DNA from: Burkholderiales bacterium
Lineage (GTDB): Bacteria > Pseudomonadota > Gammaproteobacteria > Burkholderiales > SHXO01
Assembly (NCBI GenBank): GCA_020854105.1
Contig: JADZGB010000017.1
Coordinates: forward strand, 1-64,000
Direction: 5' to 3'
DNA length: 64,000 bases
The notes under the pieces were generated by a model. The model did not search any database. It had not been told where the DNA came from and saw only the letters and a program-made list of their open reading frames with translations. The translations under genes and the position numbers were made by a program. Of the stretch, positions 35,920 through 44,064 are shown piece after piece (the stretch's first letter is position 1; every line of letters begins with the position of its first letter).

Positions 35920-36105
35920 CGCAGGCGCGCACGACGAGTCATCGTCGTTGCCGATGCGCCATCGACGAGATCCGGCAGTCCGGCTGCCGCAGGATCGGGC
36001 AATGGCCGGGTCGGCTCTGGTCAACGCAGTGTCTGCCTGCGCTGCCCGGAGCGTCGCACCACCTGGAGTACCATCACCCCATTCCATCGTTCTGGAGTGC
36101 CGGTC

Positions 36106-36843
36106 ATGATGCGCTGGATCCTGCCGCTGTCCTCGCTGCTCGCCCTGCTCCTCGCCGGCGCACCCGCTGCCGCCCAGGGCTCTCTCACGCCGGAGCAGAT
36201 CATCGCCGCCCTGCGTGCTCCGACCGCCAGCACCGGCAACATCGCCGATGCGGTCGATGAGGCGACCGGCGCGCGCGGCTTCATGTACCACGACATGAAG
36301 CCGATCTACAGAGCGAAGATCGTCGGTCGTGCCGCCACGGCGCTGCTGCGACCGGTGCTCAGGCACGACACGCGCAAGTATCCCAACTACGCGCTGCAGA
36401 TCCTGGACGAGGCGCCTCCGGGAAGCGTGCTCGTGTACGTGCTGGAGAACGGCCTCGAGATCGCGGGCATGGGAAACCTGATGGCCACTACCGCCAGGGT
36501 GCGCGGTCTCGAGGGCGCAGTGATCGACGGTGCGGCGCGCGACGTCGAGGAGATCACGCGCATCGGCTTCCCGATCTTCAGCCGCGCGGTGAGCCCGGCC
36601 ACATCGGTCGGACGCTACGTGAGCGTGGCCAAGCAGATTCCGGTCACCTGCGCGGGCATTCTGGTCAATCCGGGCGACTACATCGTCGGCGACTCGGATG
36701 GCGTGGTGGTGGTGCCGCAGGAGGCCGCAGCGCGGGTGGTGGAACTGATCGGGCAGTACGACGACAAAGAGAGAAAGATGATCCCCATCATCGAGCGCGA
36801 GAAATCGATGCTGCGTGCGCTCGAGCTGTACGACCGCTACTAG
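36106..36843 (+). CDS. RraA-family (HMG/CHA aldolase-like) protein with export signal
   Basis: 245 residues. The N-terminus is a clear signal peptide (MRWILPLSSLLALLLAG, cleavage near AAAQG), unusual because RraA-fold enzymes act in the cytoplasm. The fold motif VIDGAARDVEEI contains the Arg-Asp pair that binds metal and substrate in HMG aldolase. The usual GELLAT loop appears here as GNLMAT, replacing the conserved Glu with Asn. It may be an exported lyase or a binding protein. The ATG at 36106 follows a GGAG site. The next gene, 38 bases on, is an exported intradiol dioxygenase. Confidence 0.82.
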   Translation: MMRWILPLSSLLALLLAGAPAAAQGSLTPEQIIAALRAPTASTGNIADAVDEATGARGFMYHDMKPIYRAKIVGRAATALLRPVLRHDTRKYPNYALQILDEAPPGSVLVYVLENGLEIAGMGNLMATTARVRGLEGAVIDGAARDVEEITRIGFPIFSRAVSPATSVGRYVSVAKQIPVTCAGILVNPGDYIVGDSDGVVVVPQEAAARVVELIGQYDDKERKMIPIIEREKSMLRALELYDRY

Positions 36844-36881
36844 CTGCGGCGCGCGGCATCGCCCGCCGCGAGGAGGCTCGC

Positions 36882-37538
36882 ATGCATGTCACGAGACGCA
36901 GGTTGGTCGGGGTGCTGGGCGGGGGAACTGCGCTGGCGTGCACATCGCCGGCTCTGACGGCGGATCTGCTGGCGACGCCGCGCCAGACCAGGGGGCCGTT
37001 CTATCCGCTCGAACTGCCGCTGGATCAGGACAACGACCTGACCGTCGTGGCTGGAAATGCGGACACGGCCAAGGGTCAGGTGCTCGACGTCGCGGGAACG
37101 CTGCGCGACGAGCGCGGGGTACCCCTGTCAGGCGTCAGGATCGAGATCTGGCAGGTCAACGCGTTCGGCCGCTACCACCACCCGCACGACAGCCAGAACA
37201 AGCCCTGGGATCCTGGCTTCCAGGGGTTCGGACACACGCTCACCGACGAGCAGGGTCGCTACCGCTTTCGCACGGTGCGCCCGGTGGCCTATCCCGGGCG
37301 CGCGCCCCACATCCACTTCTCGCTCGGCGACAGGCGCTTCGAGACGCTCTATACTCAAATGTACATTGCGGGTGCGCCGGAAAATGCCGACGACTTCCTG
37401 TTGCGCAGGATCGCCTCGCGCAGGGCGCGGGACAGCCTGATCGTGGAGCTGGTGCCCGCGTCGGCCGGGCCTGCGAGCCTGCAGGGGCGCTTCGACATCG
37501 TGCTCGGGCAGACCGTGCTTTCGCGCGAGCCTGGCTGA
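36882..37538 (+). CDS. Exported intradiol ring-cleavage dioxygenase
   Basis: 218 residues. The N-terminus has a Tat-like start (TRRRLVGVLGGG). The Fe(III) ligands of intradiol dioxygenases can be placed: Tyr in FGRYHHPHD, Tyr in VAYPGRAPHIHFSL, and the two His of HIHF. The jelly-roll core (GTLRDERGVPLSGVRIEIWQ) is standard. Length is close to the short protocatechuate-type subunits, but the export signal and short N-terminus put it in a poorly characterised group. It probably cleaves a catechol-like ring outside the cytoplasm; the substrate is unknown. It forms a likely operon with the RraA-like gene. Confidence 0.85.
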   Translation: MHVTRRRLVGVLGGGTALACTSPALTADLLATPRQTRGPFYPLELPLDQDNDLTVVAGNADTAKGQVLDVAGTLRDERGVPLSGVRIEIWQVNAFGRYHHPHDSQNKPWDPGFQGFGHTLTDEQGRYRFRTVRPVAYPGRAPHIHFSLGDRRFETLYTQMYIAGAPENADDFLLRRIASRRARDSLIVELVPASAGPASLQGRFDIVLGQTVLSREPG

Positions 37539-37603
37539 CGCCGGCAAAGACGCCGCAGCAGCGCTCCGGATGGAACAGGCCGCGCGCCCAGGGGGAAGCG
37601 ACG

Positions 37604-37819
37604 ATGGACCAGGACGACGAAATCGAAGCCCGCGCCATCCTCGAGCGCATCGAGCAGCTCAAGGTCGAGCACCGTGATCTGGATCAGGTGATCGTCCGCC
37701 TCGCGGAAGGCGGCAATCACGACGAGCTGCAGATGCGCCGTCTCAAGCGGCGCAAGCTGCTGCTCAAGGATCAGATCACGCTGCTCGAGCGACGGCTCAA
37801 TCCGGACATCCCGGCTTGA
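37604..37819 (+). CDS. YdcH family (DUF465) small coiled protein
   Basis: 71 residues, highly charged, predicted as two antiparallel helices (ERIEQLKVEHRDLDQVIVRL, then LQMRRLKRRKLLLKDQITLLE). The pattern HRDLD...LKRRKLLLKD is characteristic of the DUF465/YdcH family. Function is unknown. The ATG at 37604 follows a GGGGGAAG site. It is convergent with the cytochrome c gene (19-base gap). Confidence 0.85.
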   Translation: MDQDDEIEARAILERIEQLKVEHRDLDQVIVRLAEGGNHDELQMRRLKRRKLLLKDQITLLERRLNPDIPA

Positions 37820-37838
37820 TTGTTTCCCCCCGCCCTGA

Positions 37839-38138
37839 TTACTTCCCTTCGCCGGGACGCGGATACTTGTAGTAGCGCTGCGCGACGTAGCGGGTGACGC
37901 TGTCGATGTCGCTCTCGCTCCAGCCCAGTCCGGTGTTGGTCTGCCAGCGCGTGACCTGGGCACGCACGTCGGAGTAGTTCTTGGCGATCTTCGCGTCGCG
38001 CTTGTAGGCGATCGAGTCGTGGCACATGCGGCAGTGGTTCTCGTGCAGCAACCGTCCGCGCTCCACGTCCTGCGCCATGGCGAATCCCGGTACCAGCCCC
38101 AGCAGGACGACTCCCGCCACCAGTGTTCTGCGATCCAT
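37839..38138 (-). CDS. Small periplasmic cytochrome c (single heme)
   Basis: 99 residues with a signal peptide (about 1-22, ending AMAQ) and one heme motif, CRMCH at 36-40. No clear Met sixth ligand appears in the usual C-terminal position: the tail is TRYVAQRYYKYPRPGEGK, and the protein has no Met after the heme motif. The sixth ligand is therefore likely not Met, or the site is open. It is a single-gene unit, possibly an electron acceptor for a periplasmic dehydrogenase elsewhere. Confidence 0.85.
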   Translation of the reverse strand: MDRRTLVAGVVLLGLVPGFAMAQDVERGRLLHENHCRMCHDSIAYKRDAKIAKNYSDVRAQVTRWQTNTGLGWSESDIDSVTRYVAQRYYKYPRPGEGK

Positions 38139-38263
38139 GCATCCTCCGAAAGAATTGAAGCTTCGGCTCCCAGCATGGGCATCCGTCCGAGCCACGTCAA
38201 CCGCCCCGCGAACCCCCGGTTGCGGGTATGGTCTCATTCACGTCCGCTATCACGAAGGCCGCC

Positions 38264-39010
38264 ATGCCGCTCTCCTACAGTCGTGCGCTGTCCACCCTCC
38301 TCGTATCCGTGGCCTTGGCGCTCGGGGCCTGCGCGATTCCGCAGCCCATGCCGATCGAGGGCGTCATCGAGGGCGCTCGTCGCGGCGAGAGCGCTGGCCG
38401 GATGATCGATGCACTCGAGTCGAGCAGGACGACCTATGCGCTGCGCGGATCGGACTTCGGCAGGCTGCGCGCCGCCGGTGTGCCCGATGCGGTACTCGAC
38501 CACGTGCAGCAGCAGTTCATCGACGACGTGGATCTGCTGACACGCTACTGGGTGCTCGGCGAATCGGTCGGTGGCTGCGTGCGCTGCGTACCGCTCGAAG
38601 TGGATCTGCAGGACATGGATGCACCGCACACCCGGCCCACCAGCACCGACATGCGGTTCGACCGGCCGCAGGGGATGCCGTCGTGGTACCGGCCGTACAG
38701 CTTTCGGCGCGGCGCGCTGAGCCTGGGCGAGATCGAGGACATGGCCAGGCGCGGCTTGCCGGAGCAGGAACTGGTTGCCCATGTGCGCAGCAGCCGCCTG
38801 GAAGGCGTGGTGGGCGTGGGTGGGCTCGGCACGATCCGCACGCGGCCGGTCGCGGGCGTCACCGGCACGGAACTGGCAGACCTGGGAGAGGTCGGCGTAC
38901 CCGATGCCGTGGTCGACGAAGTGCAGAAGCAGTTCCTCGCACAGTTCGTCGAAATCGAACGCCTGCGCTACCAGAATCTGGGGAAGGGCCCGGCCGGCTC
39001 CAACAACTGA
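38264..39010 (+). CDS. Putative lipoprotein with two tandem homologous segments
   Basis: 248 residues from ATG 38264. The N-terminus ends in a lipobox (LALGAC), so it is probably lipidated. Two segments resemble each other: residues about 55-90 (AGVPDAVLDHVQQQFIDDV) and about 205-240 (VGVPDAVVDEVQKQFLAQF). Each is preceded by a short G-D/T-E/F-L helix, giving an internal duplication around a central Cys- and Pro-rich region (GGCVRCVPLEVD). I do not recognise a family. The first segment resembles short helical repeats that mediate protein contacts. Confidence 0.75.
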   Translation: MPLSYSRALSTLLVSVALALGACAIPQPMPIEGVIEGARRGESAGRMIDALESSRTTYALRGSDFGRLRAAGVPDAVLDHVQQQFIDDVDLLTRYWVLGESVGGCVRCVPLEVDLQDMDAPHTRPTSTDMRFDRPQGMPSWYRPYSFRRGALSLGEIEDMARRGLPEQELVAHVRSSRLEGVVGVGGLGTIRTRPVAGVTGTELADLGEVGVPDAVVDEVQKQFLAQFVEIERLRYQNLGKGPAGSNN

Positions 39011-39070
39011 GGGGACGCACCTGCCCCCGGCACTGGGGGACTGGGCGTCCCTGATGCGTGAGATGCTGAT

Positions 39071-39099
39071 GCCCCGCCCGGATCGGGATCCGGGGCGGG
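39071..39099. terminator. GC-rich hairpin between convergent lipoprotein and ilvD genes
   Basis: CGCCCGGATC and GATCCGGGGCGGG pair around a short loop with one bulged G. No T run follows on either strand, so it may only be a stable barrier. It lies between two convergent stop codons. Confidence 0.45.
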
Positions 39100-39117
39100 A
39101 CGCCATCGCTGGCCGGA

Positions 39118-40803
39118 TCAGGCGTCGGGAACGTCGGTCACCGCACCCTTGCTGGCGGTGGAGACGAGGCGCATGTACTTGGCCAGCAGGCCGCGCCGGT
39201 AGCGCGCAGCAGGCTGCTTCCAGGCTGCCTTGCGCCTGGCCAGTTCTTCGTCGGACACGTTGAGCTGGATGAGGAGCTTGTGTGCATCGATGGTGATGGA
39301 GTCACCCTCCTGCACCAGGCCGATCGGACCGCCGAGGTAGGCTTCGGGGGCGACGTGCCCGACCACCATGCCCCAGGTGCCACCGGAGAAACGGCCGTCG
39401 GTGATGAGGCCGACCGATTCACCCAGTCCCTGGCCGATCAGCGCCGAGGTCGGCGCCAGCATCTCCTGCATGCCGGGTCCACCCTTCGGACCTTCGTAGC
39501 GGATCACGACCACGTCGCCGGCCTTGATCTTGCCGCCCATGATCGCTTCCATGGTCTCGTTCTCCGAATCGAACACGCGCGCCGGTCCGGTGATGACCGG
39601 GCTCTTCAGGCCGGTGATCTTGGCCACGCAGCCCTCGGGTGCGAGATTGCCCTTGAGAATGGCCAGGTGACCCTGCTTGTACAGCGCCTTGTCGAACGGA
39701 CGGATGACGTCCTGATCGGCGCGCGGCTGCGCCGGCACGTTCTCCAGTTCCTCGGCGATCGTCCTGCCCGTGATCGTCATGCAGTCGCCGTGCAGCAGGC
39801 CGTTGACCAGCAGCATCTTGAGCACCTGCGGCACGCCGCCCGCGCGGTGGAAATCGACCGCAACGTACTTGCCGGACGGCTTGAGATCGCACAGCACGGG
39901 CACCCTCTGGCGGATGCGCTCGAACTCGTCGATGTCCCACTCGACTTCGGCCGCCGAGGCGATGGCCAGATAGTGAAGCACCGCGTTGGTGGAGCCGCCG
40001 GTGGCCATCACCAGGGCCAGCGCGTTCTCGATCGACTTGCGCGTGACGATGTCGCGCGGGCGGATGCCCTTGCGGATCGCCTCGACCAGTACGCGTGCCG
40101 ATTGCGAAGCGGAGTCCGCCTTCTCCGGGTCGGGCGAGGCCAGTTGCGAGGAACCCATCAGGCTCATGCCCAGCGCCTCGAACGACGAGGACATGGTGTT
40201 GGCGGTATACATGCCGCCGCACGCACCGACCGAGGGACAGGCGTTCTTCTCGATGCCTTCGAAGTCCTCCTTCGACATCTTGCCGGAGGTGAACGCACCG
40301 ACCGCCTCGAACGGGCTGACGATGGTCAGGGCCTGGCCCTTCCAGTTGCCCGGCTTGATGGTGCCGGCGTAGACATAGATGGCAGGCACGTTCATCCGTG
40401 CAATGGCCATCATGCCGCCGGGCATGTTCTTGTCGCAGCCGCCGACCACCAGTGCACCATCCATCATCTGGCCGTTGACCGAGGTCTCGATCGCGTCGGC
40501 GATCACCTCGCGCGATACCAGCGAATACTTCATGCCCTCGGTGCCCATGCCGATGCCGTCGGTGACGGTGGGCACGCCGAACATCTGCGGCATGGCACCG
40601 GCATCCTTCAGTGCCGCGATCGCCCGATCCACCAGCGGCTGGATGCCGGCGTTGCAGGGATTGAGCGTGGAGTGGCCGTTGGCCACGCCGACGATCGGCT
40701 TGTCGAAGTCGTTGTCGGTGAACCCGACCGCGCGCAGCATCGCGCGGTTGGGAGAGCGGGCGATGCCGCCGGTGATCAGTCTGGAGCGCCAGTTGTCGGC
40801 CAT
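39118..40803 (-). CDS. ilvD: Dihydroxy-acid dehydratase (branched-chain amino acid synthesis)
   Basis: 561 residues. It dehydrates 2,3-dihydroxy-isovalerate and 2,3-dihydroxy-3-methylvalerate, the third common step to Val, Ile and Leu. Cluster Cys regions: [20 protein letters not shown] and [12 protein letters not shown]. Active-site motifs include TDGRFSGG and [17 protein letters not shown]. The ATG at 40803 has a GAGGAGAGG site. It is divergent from a LysR regulator with a palindrome and a 17-base duplication between them. It is distinct from the sugar-acid paralogue at 10832. Confidence 0.96.
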   Translation of the reverse strand: MADNWRSRLITGGIARSPNRAMLRAVGFTDNDFDKPIVGVANGHSTLNPCNAGIQPLVDRAIAALKDAGAMPQMFGVPTVTDGIGMGTEGMKYSLVSREVIADAIETSVNGQMMDGALVVGGCDKNMPGGMMAIARMNVPAIYVYAGTIKPGNWKGQALTIVSPFEAVGAFTSGKMSKEDFEGIEKNACPSVGACGGMYTANTMSSSFEALGMSLMGSSQLASPDPEKADSASQSARVLVEAIRKGIRPRDIVTRKSIENALALVMATGGSTNAVLHYLAIASAAEVEWDIDEFERIRQRVPVLCDLKPSGKYVAVDFHRAGGVPQVLKMLLVNGLLHGDCMTITGRTIAEELENVPAQPRADQDVIRPFDKALYKQGHLAILKGNLAPEGCVAKITGLKSPVITGPARVFDSENETMEAIMGGKIKAGDVVVIRYEGPKGGPGMQEMLAPTSALIGQGLGESVGLITDGRFSGGTWGMVVGHVAPEAYLGGPIGLVQEGDSITIDAHKLLIQLNVSDEELARRKAAWKQPAARYRRGLLAKYMRLVSTASKGAVTDVPDA

Positions 40804-40845
40804 GTTCCTCTCCTCTTCGAATGGCGCCGCGATCGGGCGCACGGA

Positions 40846-40879
40846 ATTTCAGGCAGCGCAGTATTTCAGGCAGCGCAGT
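40846..40879. repeat. 17-bp perfect tandem duplication upstream of ilvD
   Basis: ATTTCAGGCAGCGCAGT occurs at 40846-40862 and again at 40863-40879 without change. It lies 43-76 bases before the ilvD start codon, in the region where its promoter or leader should be. Confidence 0.9.
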
Positions 40880-40907
40880 GTGCTGCAGTCTCCGCATGCC
40901 GTCTAGT

Positions 40908-40925
40908 ATATTGTCGCGATCATAT
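40908..40925. promoter_or_regulatory. Palindrome in the lysR-ilvD divergent region (candidate LysR box)
   Basis: ATAT-TG-TCGCGA-TC-ATAT is an 18-base dyad with a palindromic TCGCGA centre, 18 bases upstream of the lysR start. LysR-type regulators bind interrupted dyads of the T-N11-A class near their own promoter. AT-rich flanks contrast with the GC-rich context. Confidence 0.5.
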
Positions 40926-40943
40926 TGATATGTTCTGCGAATC

Positions 40944-41837
40944 ATGGAACTGCGTCACCTGCGCTACTTCGTGACGGTCGCGGAGGAGCTGCACTTCGGC
41001 CGCGCCGCGCGCAGGCTGCATCTGTCCCAGCCGCCGCTGTCGATGCAGATCAAGGCGCTGGAGGAGGAGATCGGCGTCACGCTGCTGCTGCGCAATCAGC
41101 GGCCCGTAGAGCTGACCGTCGCCGGAGAGGTGTTCCTGAAGGAGGCGCGCGATATCCTGGCCCGCGCCGATGCCGCGGCCGAGGCGGCGCGGCGCGCCGC
41201 GCGCGGAGAGACCGGTGACCTGCGCGTGGGCTTCGTCACCATTGCCGACTACAGCATCCTGCCGCCGGTCCTGCAGCGCTTCCGTCACGCCAGCCCCGAC
41301 ATCCGGCTGGTGCTGCAGGAGGCCACCACCGACGTGCAGCTGCGCGAACTCGCGGAGGCGCGCATGGACGTCGGCTTCGTCCTGCCGCCGGTCGAGGAGG
41401 AGCGCCTGCAGGTGCTGCCGCTGCTGCAGGAGCCGCTGCTCGCCGCGCTGCCGGAATCGCATCCGGCCGCCCGCGCGCGCGGTCCGATCTCGCTCAGGCG
41501 GCTGGCTGACTCGCCCTTCATCCTGTTTCCGCGCCACATGGCCACCGGCCTGTATGACGACACCATCCGCTTCTGCCGCCAGGCCGGATTCAGTCCGCGG
41601 GTCGAGCAGGAGGCCGTGCAGATGCAGACCATCGTCAGCCTGGTGTCCGTCGGCCTGGGCGTCGCGCTCATTCCCGCCTCCCTCCGCCATCTCGGGCGCA
41701 CCGGCGTGGTCTACAAGCCGCTGCGCGAGCGCAGTCCCCTGACGGTGGTGGCGCTCGCCTGGCGCAAATCCGATGCGCGCGCCACCACCGCGCGCTTCGT
41801 CCACGCCGTGCAGAGCGTGCTCGCGGAGGTGGCATGA
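40944..41837 (+). CDS. LysR-family transcriptional regulator
   Basis: 297 residues. The N-terminal winged helix-turn-helix (about 1-60: MELRHLRYFVTVAEELHFGRAARRL-type, QPPLSMQIKALEEEIGVTLL) is followed by the periplasmic-binding-fold effector domain (about 90-290). The effector domain resembles BenM/CatM-type regulators (SPFILFPRHMATGLYD), so an aromatic or dicarboxylic ligand is possible. It is divergent from ilvD, whose expression it may control. The stop overlaps the tsaE start by four bases. Confidence 0.92.
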   Translation: MELRHLRYFVTVAEELHFGRAARRLHLSQPPLSMQIKALEEEIGVTLLLRNQRPVELTVAGEVFLKEARDILARADAAAEAARRAARGETGDLRVGFVTIADYSILPPVLQRFRHASPDIRLVLQEATTDVQLRELAEARMDVGFVLPPVEEERLQVLPLLQEPLLAALPESHPAARARGPISLRRLADSPFILFPRHMATGLYDDTIRFCRQAGFSPRVEQEAVQMQTIVSLVSVGLGVALIPASLRHLGRTGVVYKPLRERSPLTVVALAWRKSDARATTARFVHAVQSVLAEVA

Positions 41838-42343
41838 ACGCGCCGCGCGTGGCCGCGCTGCGCGGCGAAGCGGACACGCTCGCTCTCGGCGCCGCGTTCG
41901 CGGCCGTCCTCGAACCGGGCCTGAAGATCTACCTCTCGGGAGAGCTGGGCGCGGGGAAGACGACGCTGGTGCGCGGACTGCTGTGCGCGCTCGGCTACAC
42001 CGGCCGGGTGAAGAGCCCGACCTATACCTTGCTTGAAACCTATAACGTTTCGAGATTATACTTGTATCATTTTGATTTCTATCGCTTCGCTAACGCAGAT
42101 GATTGGCGGAATGCAGGATTCGTGGAGGAGTTCGGGGGCGAGGGCGTGTGTCTGGTCGAATGGCCGGAACATGCGGGCTCTGCGCTGCCTGCTCCGGACA
42201 TCGCAATCGCACTCGAAGCCGACGGCGCGGGCGGCCGCACTGCCCGCCTCCGTGCCGTGTCGCCAAGGGGAAGCACGTGTCTCGCGCGCCTGAACATCGG
42301 CTCGCTGCCGGGCGCCGGGGACGCCTGCGCAGGCAGCGCATAG
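41834..42343 (+). CDS. tsaE: tRNA threonylcarbamoyladenosine biosynthesis ATPase TsaE
   Basis: 169 residues. Walker A is GELGAGKTTLVRGLL, then KSPTYTLLETY and YHFDFYRF (the family's conserved block), and VEWPEHAG. It works with TsaB/TsaD/TsaC on t6A37 of ANN-decoding tRNAs. The gene is linked by ATGA to lysR. Residues about 64-100 are written in strikingly AT-rich codons (TTG, TTA, AGA, TAT, TTT), unlike the rest of the gene; a consensus promoter lies there. The last 67 bases overlap the amidase start. Confidence 0.95.
   Translation: MNAPRVAALRGEADTLALGAAFAAVLEPGLKIYLSGELGAGKTTLVRGLLCALGYTGRVKSPTYTLLETYNVSRLYLYHFDFYRFANADDWRNAGFVEEFGGEGVCLVEWPEHAGSALPAPDIAIALEADGAGGRTARLRAVSPRGSTCLARLNIGSLPGAGDACAGSA
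42033..42062 (+). promoter_or_regulatory. Intragenic sigma70 promoter inside tsaE, probably for amiC
   Basis: TTGAAA (42033-42038), 18-base spacer, TATACT (42057-42062). Both hexamers match the sigma70 consensus at five of six positions. They lie in an AT-rich island of about 90 bases. The predicted transcription start near 42069 is about 208 bases before the amiC GTG. The island corresponds to a stretch of rare codons in tsaE, which suggests the DNA is kept for more than protein coding. Confidence 0.55.
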
Positions 42344-43635
42344 GCAGTCTGTGGCTGCTCTGGCTGCTCATGCTGCTGTGCCTGATACCGGTGGTGGGAT
42401 ATGGCGCACCCCGCATCGAGGTCAAGGCGGTGCGCGTGTGGACCGGCACCGAGTACACGCGCGTCGCGATCGAGGCACGGCAGCCGCTCTCCTTCGCGCT
42501 CGAGACCACGCAAGACCCGAGGCGGATATCCATGGTGCTCGAAGGCACCGAACTCAACGCCATCCTGGAGTCGCTGCCGGACCGCGTATCGACCGCCGAT
42601 CCGCTCATCGCCAACGCGCAACTCCAGCGCATCGCACCCGGCCGCGTGCGCCTGTCCCTGACTCTGCGGCAGGAGGCACGTCCCCACGTATTCACGCTTC
42701 CGCCGGCCGCCGCCTTCGCACATAGGCTGGTGCTGGACGTCTACCCGGCGGTCGAACCGGACCCGCTGCAGGCGCTTCTGGACGAACTCGAACGCGAGGA
42801 GCGTGAGCCGGCGCCAGCACCGGTGGCCGCCGCGCCACGCGCGCCCGGAGCCGGTTCCGCCGCCGATCTGGGCAGCAGCGCACGCCGCCCGCAGCCCCGC
42901 ACTCCCAAGCTGACCATCGACCGGCTGGTGACGGTGGCGATCGATGCAGGGCACGGCGGCGAAGACCCGGGCGCCATCGGTGCCAAGGGAACGCAGGAGA
43001 AGGACATCACGCTAGCGATCGCGCGCCGGCTCAAGACACTGGTGGACGCCCAGCCGGGCATGCGTGCGGTGCTGATCCGCGACGGCGACACCTTCGTTGC
43101 CCTGCACGAGCGCGTGAGCAAGGCGCGCAAGCTGCACGCGGACCTGTTCGTGTCCATCCATGCCGATGCCTTCGTCAAGCCGCACGCGCGCGGCTCCTCG
43201 GTATACGCGCTGTCCGCGAAGGGCGCGACCTCGGCCGCGGCCCGCTGGCTCGCGAAGAAGGAGAACGACGCCGATCTCATCGGCGGCGTGAGCCTGGACG
43301 TGGCCGATCCCTACCTCAAGCAGACGCTGCTCGACCTGTCCCAGGATGGAAACATCCGCCACAGCGTCAAGCTGGGGCAGGCCGTGCTCGCCCGTCTCGG
43401 GGAACTGAACACGCTGCACAAGCCGCGCGTGGAGCAGGCGGGATTCGCGGTGCTGAAGGCACCGGACATCCCTTCGATCCTGGTGGAGACCGCCTTCCTG
43501 AGCAACCCGGGAGAGGAGGAGAAGCTCAAGCGTGCCTCGTATCAGCAGAAGATGGCGCAGGCCATCTTCGCCGGCATCCAGGCGTACTTCGGGGAGCATC
43601 CGCCTCAGCCGCGCGACCGGATCGCACTGCGCTAG
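42277..43635 (+). CDS. amiC: N-acetylmuramoyl-L-alanine amidase AmiC-type
   Basis: 452 residues from a GTG at 42277 (AAGGGGAAG site). An N-terminal Arg-rich segment leads to a membrane/signal helix (LWLLWLLMLLCLIPVVG), then an AMIN domain (about 45-150), an acidic linker, and the Amidase_3 zinc domain (about 220-445). Zinc ligands: His in DAGHGGEDPG, His in SIHADAF, and Glu in LVETAFLSNPGEEE. It splits daughter-cell peptidoglycan. The Arg-rich leader before the hydrophobic core may indicate Tat export, as in E. coli AmiC. It overlaps tsaE, a pairing typical of betaproteobacteria. Confidence 0.95.
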   Translation: MSRAPEHRLAAGRRGRLRRQRIGSLWLLWLLMLLCLIPVVGYGAPRIEVKAVRVWTGTEYTRVAIEARQPLSFALETTQDPRRISMVLEGTELNAILESLPDRVSTADPLIANAQLQRIAPGRVRLSLTLRQEARPHVFTLPPAAAFAHRLVLDVYPAVEPDPLQALLDELEREEREPAPAPVAAAPRAPGAGSAADLGSSARRPQPRTPKLTIDRLVTVAIDAGHGGEDPGAIGAKGTQEKDITLAIARRLKTLVDAQPGMRAVLIRDGDTFVALHERVSKARKLHADLFVSIHADAFVKPHARGSSVYALSAKGATSAAARWLAKKENDADLIGGVSLDVADPYLKQTLLDLSQDGNIRHSVKLGQAVLARLGELNTLHKPRVEQAGFAVLKAPDIPSILVETAFLSNPGEEEKLKRASYQQKMAQAIFAGIQAYFGEHPPQPRDRIALR

Positions 43636-43751
43636 GCGCTGTGCGGTGTTGCGCGCGCGCGCTCTGCTCCGCACGTGTTGCGCGGCAGGGGGCCAGGCTT
43701 TAGCATGATGATCACCCCGCGGCCGCTCTGCGCGTCCGCCCTGAGCGAGGA

Positions 43752-44054
43752 ATGGCCATGGAACAACTCAGGCTCGGCTTTCCGCCGCGCGATGCGTCCA
43801 ATCCGGTGGGACGCCTGCTTTTCGGACTGGCGGCCGTCCTGGTCGGACTCGCTGCAACCGCACTGCTGATCTTCGTCATCCTGCCCCTGCTGGGCATCAT
43901 CGTGTCGGCCGCGGTCGGCGGCATGATCCTCGCCATCGCCGGCATGGTGATGATGATTCCCTTCATGCTCGTGGCAGCCACCGTGCTGGCCTTCATCGCG
44001 AAGACCGAGGCGCGCCGTCCCGGCACGCTGCGCGCGCGTACGCACTGGCGCTGA
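43752..44054 (+). CDS. Small membrane protein of unknown function
   Basis: 100 residues with two or three hydrophobic helices (about 25-50, 52-75 and 76-90). The Met-rich stretch MVMMIPFMLV is notable. No family recognised. The first codon may be at 43752 or six bases later. It sits between amiC and the MobA-like gene on the same strand. Convincing codon use and no overlap with other genes support it. Confidence 0.65.
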   Translation: MAMEQLRLGFPPRDASNPVGRLLFGLAAVLVGLAATALLIFVILPLLGIIVSAAVGGMILAIAGMVMMIPFMLVAATVLAFIAKTEARRPGTLRARTHWR

Positions 44055-44064
44055 CCCGCCGTTG

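Noticed and set aside
35930..35947. Terminator after the lytic transglycosylase (ACGACGA/TCGTCGT)
   Set aside because: The seven-pair stem has no T run and is modest in stability, so I did not list it as a terminator.
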